From Azotobacter vinelandii (GTDB lineage Bacteria; Pseudomonadota; Gammaproteobacteria; Pseudomonadales; Pseudomonadaceae), in the NCBI RefSeq assembly GCF_001571105.1, contig NZ_BCTD01000002.1: a stretch of DNA of 64,000 nucleotides; one strand, given 5' to 3'. This document shows, piece after piece, positions 46,243-57,493 of this stretch. Both the position numbers and the translations under genes were made by a program. The number at the start of each line of letters is the position of its first letter. Position 1 is the stretch's first letter. The notes under the pieces were generated by a model. That model ran no database searches. It saw only the letters and a program-made list of their open reading frames with translations, and was not told where the DNA came from.

Positions 46243-47154
46243 ATGATCAAACAACGCACCCTGAAGAACATTATTCGTGCCACGGGAGTGGGTTTGCACT
46301 CGGGGGAGAAGGTTTATCTGACCTTGAAACCCGCTCCTGTCGACACGGGGATCGTGTTTCGGCGCATCGATCTCGATCCGGTAGTGGATATCCCCGCAAG
46401 GGCTGAAAACGTCGGTGAAACCACCATGTCCACGACGCTGGTCAAGGGTGATGTCAAGGTCGACACGGTGGAGCACCTGCTTTCGGCCATGGCCGGTCTT
46501 GGGATCGATAATGCTTACGTCGAACTCTCCGCCCCCGAAGTGCCGATCATGGATGGCAGTGCCGGTCCTTTCGTCTTTCTTATCCAGTCCGCAGGTTTGC
46601 AGGAACAGGAGGCTTGCAAGAGGTTCATCCGCATCAAGCGTGAAGTGGCCGTGGAGGAAGATGACAAGCGTGCCGTCTTCCTGCCCTTCGATGGCTTCAA
46701 GGTGAGCTTCGAAATCGATTTCGATCATCCTGTGTTCCGCGGCCGTACGCAGACCGCCAGTATCGATTTCTCCAGTACTTCGTTCGTCAAGGAGGTCAGT
46801 CGTGCACGAACCTTCGGTTTCATGCGCGATATCGAGTTTCTGCGCTCGCACAACCTCGCGCTAGGTGGCAGCGTGGATAACGCCATCGTGGTCGACGAAA
46901 ACCGGGTATTGAACGAGGATGGTCTGCGCTATGAGGACGAGTTCGTCAAGCACAAGATTCTCGATGCCATCGGCGACCTCTACCTGCTGGGCAACAGCCT
47001 GATCGGCGAATTCCGCGGCTTCAAGTCGGGGCACGCTTTGAACAACCGCTTGCTGCGCGCTCTGCTCGAACAGAAGGATGCTTGGGAAGTGGTCACCTTC
47101 GAAGACGCCATGAGTGCTCCCATCTCCTACGTGCGTCCCATAGCGGCTGTCTGA
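46243..47154 (+). CDS. lpxC: UDP-3-O-acyl-N-acetylglucosamine deacetylase LpxC
   Basis: Zinc amidase catalysing the committed step of lipid A synthesis. In the 303 residues the zinc ligands are recognisable: H in TVEHLLSAMAG near 78, and H and D in FVKHKILDAIGDLYLLG near 238-242. The late catalytic histidine is in SGHALNNRLL near 265. Length and N-terminus (MIKQRTLKNIIRATGVGLHS) are typical. In E. coli LpxC level is controlled by FtsH through its C-terminus; here the tail is YVRPIAAV. Confidence 0.98.
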   Translation: MIKQRTLKNIIRATGVGLHSGEKVYLTLKPAPVDTGIVFRRIDLDPVVDIPARAENVGETTMSTTLVKGDVKVDTVEHLLSAMAGLGIDNAYVELSAPEVPIMDGSAGPFVFLIQSAGLQEQEACKRFIRIKREVAVEEDDKRAVFLPFDGFKVSFEIDFDHPVFRGRTQTASIDFSSTSFVKEVSRARTFGFMRDIEFLRSHNLALGGSVDNAIVVDENRVLNEDGLRYEDEFVKHKILDAIGDLYLLGNSLIGEFRGFKSGHALNNRLLRALLEQKDAWEVVTFEDAMSAPISYVRPIAAV

Positions 47155-47163
47155 GCCGAGCGC

Positions 47164-47204
47164 TTCTCCTCTTCCTCTTCCTCTTCCTCTTCCTCTTCCT
47201 TTTC
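47164..47204. repeat. CTCTTC hexanucleotide microsatellite
   Basis: Five perfect tandem CTCTTC units occupy 47169-47198, flanked by the near-matches CTTCTC (47163-47168) and CTTTTC (47199-47204). It begins about ten bases after the lpxC stop, in the 87-base gap before the convergent dciA. Such a pure hexamer run is the only simple repeat of this kind in the window and could vary in copy number by slippage. Confidence 0.85.
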
Positions 47205-47241
47205 CAGCTCCGGGGCCTGCAGCGAGGCGTCTCGTTTTCGG

Positions 47242-47694
47242 CTAGTCGGGCCGGCCGTGACGGGCCAGCCGCTTCAGTGCCGCCCTGAGCCTGGGATCGT
47301 CAATGCCTTCGGCTGCCGTCCGGAGACTCTCGGCAGCGGCCGGGGATAGCTTGTTCACGCGGGAGGAAGAGGCGTTCGCCTGCATGGGGGGGCGCACTTT
47401 GAAGAGGAGCCTGCTCAGGCCCCGGAATGCCTCCAGCGTCAGCAACTGGCGCTGCAGACGACGTTGCTGGTAACGCAATCGGGTGGCCCACTGACCATCG
47501 GTGACGATCAGCAGCAGGCAACCTTCACGCCAGGATGCTACGTGGCAATGCCCACGCGCGGCAGGCTGTAACTGACTGTCCAGCAGGTGCTGGAGCCGGA
47601 CCAATTGCTGCGCCTGGCCGAACAGCGACTTGAGCGGTCTGGATTCGCGCAGCAGCGCAGCGGAGGGGCGGGCCGGCGAGGGACGAAAGGTCAT
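47242..47694 (-). CDS. dciA: DUF721 protein, DciA-type helicase loader candidate
   Basis: DUF721/DciA family; DciA proteins load or stimulate the replicative helicase DnaB in bacteria that lack DnaC. From the ATG at 47694 the protein has 150 residues. It begins FRPSPARPSAALLRESRPLK and contains HLLDSQLQPAARGHCHVASW and LLLIVTDGQWATRLRYQQRR, typical of the domain. Longer starts at 47724 and 47739 are possible and no start has a strong ribosome binding site. Divergent from secA, convergent with lpxC. The symbol rests on family membership. Confidence 0.82.
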   Translation of the reverse strand: MTFRPSPARPSAALLRESRPLKSLFGQAQQLVRLQHLLDSQLQPAARGHCHVASWREGCLLLIVTDGQWATRLRYQQRRLQRQLLTLEAFRGLSRLLFKVRPPMQANASSSRVNKLSPAAAESLRTAAEGIDDPRLRAALKRLARHGRPD

Positions 47695-47845
47695 GGTTGT
47701 TGGCCGGAGGATGAGGCTGTCCATGGTAGCAGAACCCATGCTCGTTTGAGGTTCTGTCGCAGGGGGCGGGCTTCGGGCAGTCCTGAGTCTGGCGTGTGGC
47801 CTTCGCACTTCGAGCAGTAGAAAGTCCTGCTGCATGATGCCTCTT

Positions 47846-47874
47846 TTCTTGCCGGGCGAGTTTGCGAGTAGAAT
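47846..47874 (+). promoter_or_regulatory. Candidate promoter of secA
   Basis: TAGAAT at 47869-47874 is a good -10 element. TTCTTG at 47846-47851, 17 bases before it, is a weak -35. It lies 86 bases upstream of the secA ATG in the divergent dciA-secA region (47695-47959), where I see no other gene. Confidence 0.4.
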
Positions 47875-47959
47875 GCCTTTTTCCCATTGCGGCCCTTTGC
47901 GGCTGCCGGGTCGGCCTCGTGCCCGCCCACCATTCATATGTGAGGAAGAACCTGTCGAT

Positions 47960-50707
<2,748 letters not shown>

Positions 50708-50763
50708 AGTTGCTAGGCTGCGTTCCGGCGCAGCATCCGGAGTGCGCAGGATCGCATCCGCAG

Positions 50764-50797
50764 CGCCGCGGCCGGCCCGACCGGTCGCGGCGTTTTT
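50764..50797 (+). terminator. Rho-independent terminator of secA
   Basis: CGCCGCG at 50764-50770 pairs with CGCGGCG at 50786-50792. The stem is extended inward by GCCGG/CCGGT and followed by five T at 50793-50797. It ends secA transcription before argJ. Confidence 0.8.
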
Positions 50798-50857
50798 CCG
50801 CCCGTTTTCCGTACCCTGGTACGTTCATTCAACAGAACCCATACGAAGGAGCCCTTC

Positions 50858-52075
50858 ATGGCTGTCGGTCTTGGCCCTCTGCCTACCCTGTACCCGGTCC
50901 CCGGTTTCGAACTCGGCATCGCTTCCGCCGGCATCAAGCGCCCCGGGCGCAAGGATGTGGTGGTGATGCGTTGTACCGAAGGCTCCACGGTCGCCGGGGT
51001 GTTCACCCTCAATGCCTTCTGCGCGGCGCCGGTGGTTCTCGCCAAACAGCGTGTCCAGGGGAGTGTGCGCTACCTGCTGACCAACACCGGTAACGCCAAT
51101 GCCGGTACCGGCGAGCCGGGCCTGTTGGCCGCCGCACGGACCTGCGCCCGTCTGGCCGAACTGGCCGGAGTCGATGAGAGTGCCGTGCTGCCGTTCTCCA
51201 CCGGGGTGATCGGCGAACCCCTGCCGGTGGAAAAGATCGAGGCCGCACTGCCGGCTGCCCTGGCCGATCTCGCCTCCGACAACTGGGCCGCCGCCGCCGA
51301 GGGCATCATGACCACGGACACCCTGCCCAAGGGGGCCAGTTGCCAGTTCGTGCATGACGGCGTCACCATCACCGTCACCGGCATCTCCAAGGGGGCCGGG
51401 ATGATTCGGCCGAACATGGCGACCATGCTCGGCTACATCGCCACCGATGCCAAGGTCGCCCAGCCGGTGTTGCAGGATCTGCTGCGCGATGCGGCGAACA
51501 AGTCGTTCAACCGCATCACCATCGATGGCGATACTTCCACCAACGATTGCTGCATGCTGGTCGCCACCGGCCGGGCGGCGCTGCCGGAGATTCGCGCGGC
51601 CGAGGGCGAGCTGTTCGCCAGACTGAAGCGGGCCGTGTTCGAGGTGAGCATGGAACTGGCCCAGGCCATCGTCCGCGATGGCGAAGGCGCGACCAAGTTC
51701 GTCACCGTGCAGGTCAATGGCGGTGCCACCCATCAGGAATGCCTGGACGTCGGCTACGCCGTCGCCCATTCGCCCCTGATCAAGACTGCGCTGTTCGCTT
51801 CCGATCCCAACTGGGGACGCATTCTCGCTGCCGTCGGACGCGCCGGTGTGCCGCAGCTTGACGTGAGCCGGATCGATGTATTCCTCGGCGATGTCTGCAT
51901 CGCCAGGCAGGGTGGCCGGGCCGCGACCTATACCGAGGAGCAGGGCGCCGCAGTGATGGCCGAGCCGGAGATCGGTATCCGCATCGAGCTCGGGCGGGGC
52001 GATTGCAGCGAAACCATCTGGACCACCGATCTGTCTCACGACTACGTGAAGATCAACGCCGAATACCGGACCTGA
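50858..52075 (+). CDS. argJ: Bifunctional ornithine acetyltransferase / N-acetylglutamate synthase ArgJ
   Basis: Transfers the acetyl group between N-acetylornithine and glutamate in the arginine pathway; some ArgJ enzymes also use acetyl-CoA. The protein is a self-cleaving Ntn-type hydrolase relative. The cleavage site precedes the threonine of MIRPNMATMLGYI near residue 190. GDTSTNDCCMLVATG near 222-236 and the C-terminal HDYVKINAEYRT are typical. The 405 residues match the family. An AAGGAG site precedes the ATG. Confidence 0.97.
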   Translation: MAVGLGPLPTLYPVPGFELGIASAGIKRPGRKDVVVMRCTEGSTVAGVFTLNAFCAAPVVLAKQRVQGSVRYLLTNTGNANAGTGEPGLLAAARTCARLAELAGVDESAVLPFSTGVIGEPLPVEKIEAALPAALADLASDNWAAAAEGIMTTDTLPKGASCQFVHDGVTITVTGISKGAGMIRPNMATMLGYIATDAKVAQPVLQDLLRDAANKSFNRITIDGDTSTNDCCMLVATGRAALPEIRAAEGELFARLKRAVFEVSMELAQAIVRDGEGATKFVTVQVNGGATHQECLDVGYAVAHSPLIKTALFASDPNWGRILAAVGRAGVPQLDVSRIDVFLGDVCIARQGGRAATYTEEQGAAVMAEPEIGIRIELGRGDCSETIWTTDLSHDYVKINAEYRT

Positions 52076-52153
52076 GCGCCGCGCGGGCGGCAGGTCGCTG
52101 GCTGCGCAGCGGTGCTCGCGCGCCGTGAGCTGCCCGCAGCCAAGGAGACTGCC

Positions 52154-52798
52154 ATGCCCCTGACCCTGATCATTGGCAACAAGAACTACTCTTCCTGGTC
52201 GATGCGCGCCGCTCTGGTGCTGGAGCTGACCGAGGAGCCTTATACGGAGGTCCGCATCCCCCTGTACCAGCAGACGAGTCGCGCTCGCCTGCTGAGTCAC
52301 TCGCCCACCGGCAAGGTGCCGGTGCTGCTGACCGAGGAAGGGCCGGTCTGGGACTCCCTGGCGATCGCCGAGTATCTGGCCGAAACCTGTGGCGACCGCC
52401 ACCTCTGGCCACGCGGCGAATACGCTCGGGCTGTGGCGCGTTCGCTGTGCGCCGAGATGCACAGCGGCTTCGCTGCGCTACGCAGCCATCTACCGATGGA
52501 TCTCCGGCGTCGGCCGAGGCCGCTGGCATTGCCGTTGCCGGCTACCGTGCAGGAGGACATCGGCCGCATCTGCGCGCTCTGGGCCGACTGCCGGCAGCGT
52601 TTCGGCGCGGATGGTCCTTTCCTGTTCGGCCATGCCGGGATCGCCGATGCCTTCTATGCCCCGGTGGCGGCGCGCCTGCGCAGCTATGCGGTATCCCTGC
52701 CGGAGCCGGCGGCGGCCTACGTGGAAACCATCTACCGGTGGCCAGCCTTCCAGCGCTGGTACCAAGCGGCCCTTCAGGAAACGGAGACGATCGAATGA
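52154..52798 (+). CDS. Glutathione S-transferase family protein
   Basis: Soluble GST-like protein; the substrate is unknown. The ATG at 52154, seven bases after AAGGAGA, gives 214 residues. The N-terminal thioredoxin-like half has LIIGNKNYSSWSMRAALVLE with a likely catalytic serine in the SSWS stretch, and SPTGKVPVLLTEEGPVWDSLAIAEYL with the glutathione-binding P-V and D-S residues. The C-terminal half is helical. Its stop overlaps the following Nudix gene start (ATGA), so the two are translationally coupled. An earlier frame start at 52112 seems unused. Confidence 0.9.
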   Translation: MPLTLIIGNKNYSSWSMRAALVLELTEEPYTEVRIPLYQQTSRARLLSHSPTGKVPVLLTEEGPVWDSLAIAEYLAETCGDRHLWPRGEYARAVARSLCAEMHSGFAALRSHLPMDLRRRPRPLALPLPATVQEDIGRICALWADCRQRFGADGPFLFGHAGIADAFYAPVAARLRSYAVSLPEPAAAYVETIYRWPAFQRWYQAALQETETIE

Positions 52799-53736
52799 AG
52801 CGTATACATGTCGCGGCAGCGGTGATCCGCGGTGCCGACGGCCGGGTGCTGATCGCCAGACGCCCGGAGGAAAAGCATCAGGGGGGGCTCTGGGAGTTTC
52901 CCGGCGGCAAGGTCGAGGCGGGCGAAGCGGTCGAGGCGGCCCTGGCCCGGGAACTGGAGGAGGAGCTGGGTATTCGCGTGAGCGCCGCCAGGCCGCTGAT
53001 CCAGGTGCGTCACGACTACCCTGACCAGTACGTGCTGCTGGATGTCTGGGAGGTCGCAGCCTTCGCCGGCGAGCCGCACGGCGCCGAGGGGCAGGCGCTG
53101 GCCTGGGTCGCTCCACGGCAACTTCCGGATTATCGGTTTCCGGCCGCCAATCATCCGATCGTCGCCGCTGCCCGGCTGCCCGAGCGTTACCTGATCACGC
53201 CGGAAGACCTTTCTCCGCAGGCGTTGTTGCGGGGTCTGAGGAGCGCCCTGGAGGGTGGTATCCGTCTGATCCAACTGCGGGCTCCCAACATGTTCGACCC
53301 TCAGTACCGCGATCTGGCGGTCGATGTGCAGGGGCTCTGTGCCGGGCGGGCGCAACTAATGCTCAAGGGGCCGCTGGAGTGGCTCGGCGATTTCCCGGCG
53401 GCCGGCTGGCATCTGACGGCCCGACAACTGCGCGAATACGCCGCCAACGGCCGGCCCTTCCCGGCCGAACGCTGGCTGGCGGCCTCCTGCCACGATGCCG
53501 AGGAACTGGCCCTGGCCACCCGGATGGGGGTGGACTTCGTCACCTTGTCGCCTATCGAGGCCACCAGCAGTCATCCCGGGGCCAGTCCGCTGGGCTGGGA
53601 ACGGGCGGCCGAGCTGCTGCGGGGCTTCAACCGCCCGGCATTTCTGCTCGGCGGGCTCGGCAGCCAGGATCTGGCGCGTGCCTGGCGGACCGGTGCCCAG
53701 GGCATCGCCGCCATCCGTGGGCTCTGGTCGGAATGA
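52795..53736 (+). CDS. Nudix hydrolase fused to a ThiE-like domain (MutT-type)
   Basis: Two-domain protein of 313 residues. The N-terminal MutT-like domain (about 1-130) carries a full Nudix box, GGKVEAGEAVEAALARELEEELG near 35-57, with the RELxEE core; 8-oxo-dGTP cleanup is the likely role. The C-terminal half (about 140-313) resembles thiamine phosphate synthase (ALEGGIRLIQLRAPNMFDPQ, HLTARQLR, DFVTLSPIEATSSHPGASPL), but its activity is unproven. Such fusions occur at this locus in other Pseudomonas. It overlaps the GST gene by four bases and is convergent with the cobalamin adenosyltransferase gene. Confidence 0.88.
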   Translation: MKRIHVAAAVIRGADGRVLIARRPEEKHQGGLWEFPGGKVEAGEAVEAALARELEEELGIRVSAARPLIQVRHDYPDQYVLLDVWEVAAFAGEPHGAEGQALAWVAPRQLPDYRFPAANHPIVAAARLPERYLITPEDLSPQALLRGLRSALEGGIRLIQLRAPNMFDPQYRDLAVDVQGLCAGRAQLMLKGPLEWLGDFPAAGWHLTARQLREYAANGRPFPAERWLAASCHDAEELALATRMGVDFVTLSPIEATSSHPGASPLGWERAAELLRGFNRPAFLLGGLGSQDLARAWRTGAQGIAAIRGLWSE

Positions 53737-53737
53737 T

Positions 53738-54316
53738 TCAGGCCGGCGGGCTGGCCGCCTGCCAGAGGACTTCCGCCCGGTCCTGGCGGCGCGCGATCAG
53801 TCGCGCGGCAACGAACAACAGATCGGAGAGTCGGTTGAGGTAGGCGAGGAGTTCCGGGCGCAGCGCCTCGATGGCATTCAGCTGCTGGCAGCGCCGTTCG
53901 GCGCTGCGGGCCTGGCTGCGGCAGACATGGGCCTGGGCGATCAGCCGCGATCCTCCAGGCAGGATGAAGTCCCGCAAGGGGCCCAGTTCGGCGTTCCAGC
54001 GGTCGAGGGTCGCTTCCAGGCGTTCGATTTCGCGCCCTTCGAGCGCTCGATAGACCGGCATCGCCAACTCGCCGCCCAGATCGAACAGACGGTGCTGGCA
54101 GGGCGCCAGGACTTCGCTCAGTTCGCCGAGACCGGGCCAGCGCGTCCGCTGCTCGTCCAGCTCGGCGAGCAGCAGGCCGAGCTGGCAGTTCAGGCTGTCC
54201 ACCTCGCCCATGGCTTCCACCCGAGGGTGGTCTTTGGCTACCCGGCGGCCATCGGCCAGGCTGGTTTCACCGGTATCGCCAGTGCGCGTGTAGATTTTCG
54301 AAAGTCGGTTGCCCAT
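53738..54316 (-). CDS. PduO-type cob(I)alamin adenosyltransferase
   Basis: Transfers the adenosyl group from ATP to cob(I)alamin, forming coenzyme B12. The ATG at 54316 with GGAGAG upstream gives 192 residues, a normal length. The family motifs are present: KIYTRTGDTGETSLADGRRV at the N-terminus (ATP site), CRSQARSAERR near 137-147, and YLNRLSDLLFVAAR near 164-177. It follows the sensor kinase gene by 19 bases and is probably co-transcribed. No B12 synthesis or B12-dependent enzyme gene lies in the window, so its partner is elsewhere. Confidence 0.92.
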   Translation of the reverse strand: MGNRLSKIYTRTGDTGETSLADGRRVAKDHPRVEAMGEVDSLNCQLGLLLAELDEQRTRWPGLGELSEVLAPCQHRLFDLGGELAMPVYRALEGREIERLEATLDRWNAELGPLRDFILPGGSRLIAQAHVCRSQARSAERRCQQLNAIEALRPELLAYLNRLSDLLFVAARLIARRQDRAEVLWQAASPPA

Positions 54317-54335
54317 GGCTATTTCTCTCCGCGGG

Positions 54336-56357
54336 TCAGAGTTCGGCGCCTTCCGGGGACTCGGCCAGATGCAGGCGGAGGGTGAAGCTGCTGCCCTGGC
54401 CCGGGCGCGATTGCACCTCCATCTGTCCCTTGTGGTTGTTGGTGATGATGAAGTAGGACACCGACAGGCCGAGACCGGTGCCCTGGCCGACCTCCTTGGT
54501 GGTGAAGAACGGCTCGAAGATGCGTTTGCGTACATTTTCGGGAATGCCGACACCGTTGTCCTCGACAGTGATCTCCGCCCATGGCGGATTACGGCGGGTG
54601 CGCAGCACGATGCGCCCAGGCGGTCCGCTCTGGCGCTGGTGGATGGACTGGGCGGCGTTCTTCAGCAGGTTGAGCAGCACTTGCTCCAGTTCGTTGGCGA
54701 TGACCAGTACCGGACCGAGGCTCGGATCGAAATCGCGCAGGATGCGGATGTTCTTGAAGTCGAAGCTCTCGGCCGGGGCGAAGTCGTTGCTGGCGATTTC
54801 CAGGGCCTGATCGATCAGCGCCGGGAGCAGGCTCGGGCTCAGTTGCCGGTCGCTGCGCCGGCTGAAGCTGAGCATGTGGCTGACGATCTTCGCCGCGCGG
54901 GATCCGGCCTGCTGGATGCCGTCGAGCAGTTGCGGCACTCCGCGCCGATCCAGGTAGTCGTTCACCGCAGTCAGCGAGATGCCACACTCCTCCGAGTGTT
55001 CGAGGTTTTTCGGCAGCTCTGGCGACAGGCGCCGACGGATGTTCTGCACGTTGTGCAGGATGGCACCCAATGGATTATTGATCTCGTGAGCCATGCCGGC
55101 GGCGAGGCCGCCGACCGACAGCATCTTCTCCGACTGTACCATCAGCTCTTCCATGGACAGGCGCTGAGTGATGTCGTCGATGCGGATCACCACACCCCGC
55201 CCGCCGCCGCCCATCAGCGGATAGAAAGTCAGTGCGTAGTGGCGGGGTTCGTCGTTGCGCGGCCAGGTGATGCGCTCGATCTTCTCCACCTGGTGGAGTT
55301 CGGCGGTATGCCTGAGCTGGTCGAGGAACGGCTGCAACGGCGGAAAGGCGAGGAAGATCGGCTGGTTCAGGGCCTCGTGCAGGGGCGTCCCGGAGAGGCT
55401 GCTAGCTTCCTGGTTCCACTGGGTGACGTAGAGCTGCTCGTCGAGGGCGATCAGGGCCGAGGGCATCGAGTCGATGATGCTGTTGAGATAGTTCTGGAAG
55501 CCGGTGAGCTTCTTCTCGATCTTGCTGCGCACCTGGACTTCCAGTTCCAGTTTGCGATTGAAGCGGCGGGTTTCCTCGGTCAGGCTCTGGGCCTGGTCGA
55601 AGGCGTTTTGCGCCTCGTCGCGGGCACGCTTGAGCTGTTGTTCGCGGGCCTCGATGCGCGACAGCATTGTGTTGAAAGCATCGGCCAGGTTGCCGATTTC
55701 GTCTCTGTTGCCGCGTAGGGCGCGCAGCGAGTAGTTCTCCTCGAGGGTGACCCGGCGCGAAAGCTCCTCCAGTTTGCGGATCGGCCGGGTGATCAGCCGT
55801 CGGATCTGGCGGGCCACCAGCATCCACAGCAGGACACTGAAAGCCAGGATCAACAGACTGGCGGTGAGAGTGCCCGTGTAGAAGGCGCCCGGCAATTCGC
55901 TGGAGGCGACCAGCAGCAGATGGCCGGAAGGCTGGTCCGGCTGTGGCAGCTCGATCAACTGGGTGACGCGAAATTCGAGTTGTTGCCAGGTCGGCACCTT
56001 GTCGACATGTTCCGGCAAGTGCAGCGGCTCGCCCCGCTGTATCCGGGCGAGCAGGCGACCGTCGCGGCCATACAGGGCTGCGCTGCGCAGCGGGGCATAG
56101 GACTCCAGACGCAGGAGCACCTCATGGGCCGCCTCCGGCGAGGAGAGGACCTGCCCGGCGAGTGACGGGCTGGCGATCAGGTGGCCCAGTACGCCCAGCG
56201 CCTGAGGGGTCATGTTTTGCTGGGAGATCCAGTAGGCCGCGCTGATGAAGGCCAGATTGGCCAGCAGCAGCACCGTGGCAAGCAGGACCACCAGGGCTGC
56301 CAGGAGCTTGCGGCCGACCGGCAGATTTTCGAGACGCTGACGCAAACCCATGGGCAT
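54336..56357 (-). CDS. Orphan membrane sensor histidine kinase (HAMP-PAS-HisKA-HATPase)
   Basis: Transmembrane kinase of about 673 residues with unknown signal. It has an N-terminal helix at about 15-40, a periplasmic sensor region to about 165, a second helix (ASLLILAFSVLLWMLVARQI) and a HAMP linker. A coiled stretch and a PAS domain (SIIDSMPSALIALDEQ) follow. HisKA has the phospho-acceptor histidine in GMAHEINNPLGAILHNV, and HATPase_c has VEDNGVGIPENVRKRIFEPF and GTGLGLSVSY. Starts at 56351, 56357 and 56360 are all possible; no clear ribosome site separates them. No response regulator gene is nearby. Confidence 0.9.
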   Translation of the reverse strand: MPMGLRQRLENLPVGRKLLAALVVLLATVLLLANLAFISAAYWISQQNMTPQALGVLGHLIASPSLAGQVLSSPEAAHEVLLRLESYAPLRSAALYGRDGRLLARIQRGEPLHLPEHVDKVPTWQQLEFRVTQLIELPQPDQPSGHLLLVASSELPGAFYTGTLTASLLILAFSVLLWMLVARQIRRLITRPIRKLEELSRRVTLEENYSLRALRGNRDEIGNLADAFNTMLSRIEAREQQLKRARDEAQNAFDQAQSLTEETRRFNRKLELEVQVRSKIEKKLTGFQNYLNSIIDSMPSALIALDEQLYVTQWNQEASSLSGTPLHEALNQPIFLAFPPLQPFLDQLRHTAELHQVEKIERITWPRNDEPRHYALTFYPLMGGGGRGVVIRIDDITQRLSMEELMVQSEKMLSVGGLAAGMAHEINNPLGAILHNVQNIRRRLSPELPKNLEHSEECGISLTAVNDYLDRRGVPQLLDGIQQAGSRAAKIVSHMLSFSRRSDRQLSPSLLPALIDQALEIASNDFAPAESFDFKNIRILRDFDPSLGPVLVIANELEQVLLNLLKNAAQSIHQRQSGPPGRIVLRTRRNPPWAEITVEDNGVGIPENVRKRIFEPFFTTKEVGQGTGLGLSVSYFIITNNHKGQMEVQSRPGQGSSFTLRLHLAESPEGAEL

Positions 56358-56396
56358 CACGCGGCTGAAGGAGGAAATGGCAGGTTAGCGCGAGCT

Positions 56397-57347
56397 TCAG
56401 TCGAGCGGCAATCCGCGTTCGGCCAGATGCCGTTGCAGTCGCTGCTGCAGGGCCTTCAGGCGGGACAGATGCAGTTTATGGCGCTCGGCTTCGCGGCAGG
56501 CATGACCAAGCAGGTAGGCGATCTCGCTGCGTCGGCCACGGGCCACATCCTGATGCATCGATGAATAATTGGCCGCAGTGGCCTGGATCACCCGTTCGAC
56601 CTCTTCCTGCAGTCCTTCGGCGGCGTCCCTCTGATCGCAGTGGCGCAGCAGTTCGGCGAGCTCGGCGCAGAGTTCGGCGACTTCTCCGGCGTACGCCTGC
56701 AGACCGCCATTGCGGCAATCGTACAGCACGGTCAGTGGATTGATCGCGCAGTTGAGGGCGAGCTTGCGCCACAGCCGGCCATGGATCGTCTCGCTCCAGG
56801 CGTGGGGGATGCCGGCTGCGGCCAGTTCGTCCAGCCAGGCCGGCGGCTGTCCCGCATCGCCGAGCCAGGTATGCCCCCGGCCGGCGAACACCACCCGGAA
56901 GTCGCCATCGCGAAAGGCCCCCTCGGTAGTCGAGGCGAGCACGCAGCGGCATCCGGGCAGCCGGGCGGCCACTGCATCCTGGCTGCCGAGCCCGTTCTGT
57001 AGCAGGACGAGTTCGGCACCTGCTGCCAGCCGGGATGCCAGGTGTTCGACCGCCGGTACCGCGTCATAGGCTTTGCAGGCCAGCAGCAGGCGACGGATGG
57101 GGGGCGCGGCGTCGGGGATTTCGGCCGGAATCGGATACAACTGCTCCATGCCGTCCTCCACCAGGCGCAGGCCGCCAGCGCAGTGGTAGGCGGACAAACG
57201 CTGCGGGTCGCGCAGGATCAGTCGTACGGGCAGGCCGACACGGGCCAGGCGTACGGCCCAGAGGCTGCCGAGGCTGCCGGCGCCGAGCACGTGCCAGGTC
57301 GGCTCGCCGAAGGTGGGCCGGGAGGCGTCGAGCGGGGTTGGGGACAT
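56397..57347 (-). CDS. panE: 2-dehydropantoate 2-reductase family protein (PanE)
   Basis: NADPH-dependent ketopantoate reductase family, a step of pantothenate synthesis. The 316 residues begin with an extended N-terminus, then the Rossmann motif WHVLGAGSLGSLWAVRLA near 19-36. The substrate half contains LWRKLALNCAINPLTVLYDC near 189-208, with the catalytic lysine of the family and the N-x-x-I-N-P stretch. PanE-like paralogues are common, so the exact substrate is less certain than the family. It lies upstream of the sensor kinase gene in the same direction. Confidence 0.87.
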   Translation of the reverse strand: MSPTPLDASRPTFGEPTWHVLGAGSLGSLWAVRLARVGLPVRLILRDPQRLSAYHCAGGLRLVEDGMEQLYPIPAEIPDAAPPIRRLLLACKAYDAVPAVEHLASRLAAGAELVLLQNGLGSQDAVAARLPGCRCVLASTTEGAFRDGDFRVVFAGRGHTWLGDAGQPPAWLDELAAAGIPHAWSETIHGRLWRKLALNCAINPLTVLYDCRNGGLQAYAGEVAELCAELAELLRHCDQRDAAEGLQEEVERVIQATAANYSSMHQDVARGRRSEIAYLLGHACREAERHKLHLSRLKALQQRLQRHLAERGLPLD

Positions 57348-57493
57348 GGCGGGACTCGCAGGTGGCTCGGGGCGTTCCGGGTGCCCTGGGCTCCGGCATG
57401 CACCGTGATCGAACCGTTATAATGAGAAGTCATTTCAACCGTCAAGCTTGGCGCTTGCCGCGATGCCGGCCGCGCCCCAACTGGAGGAATTCC

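Noticed and set aside
54309..55718. 469-codon plus-strand open frame opposite the sensor kinase
   Set aside because: The minus strand carries a full HAMP-PAS-HisKA-HATPase protein; the plus-strand product is compositionally odd and motif-free.
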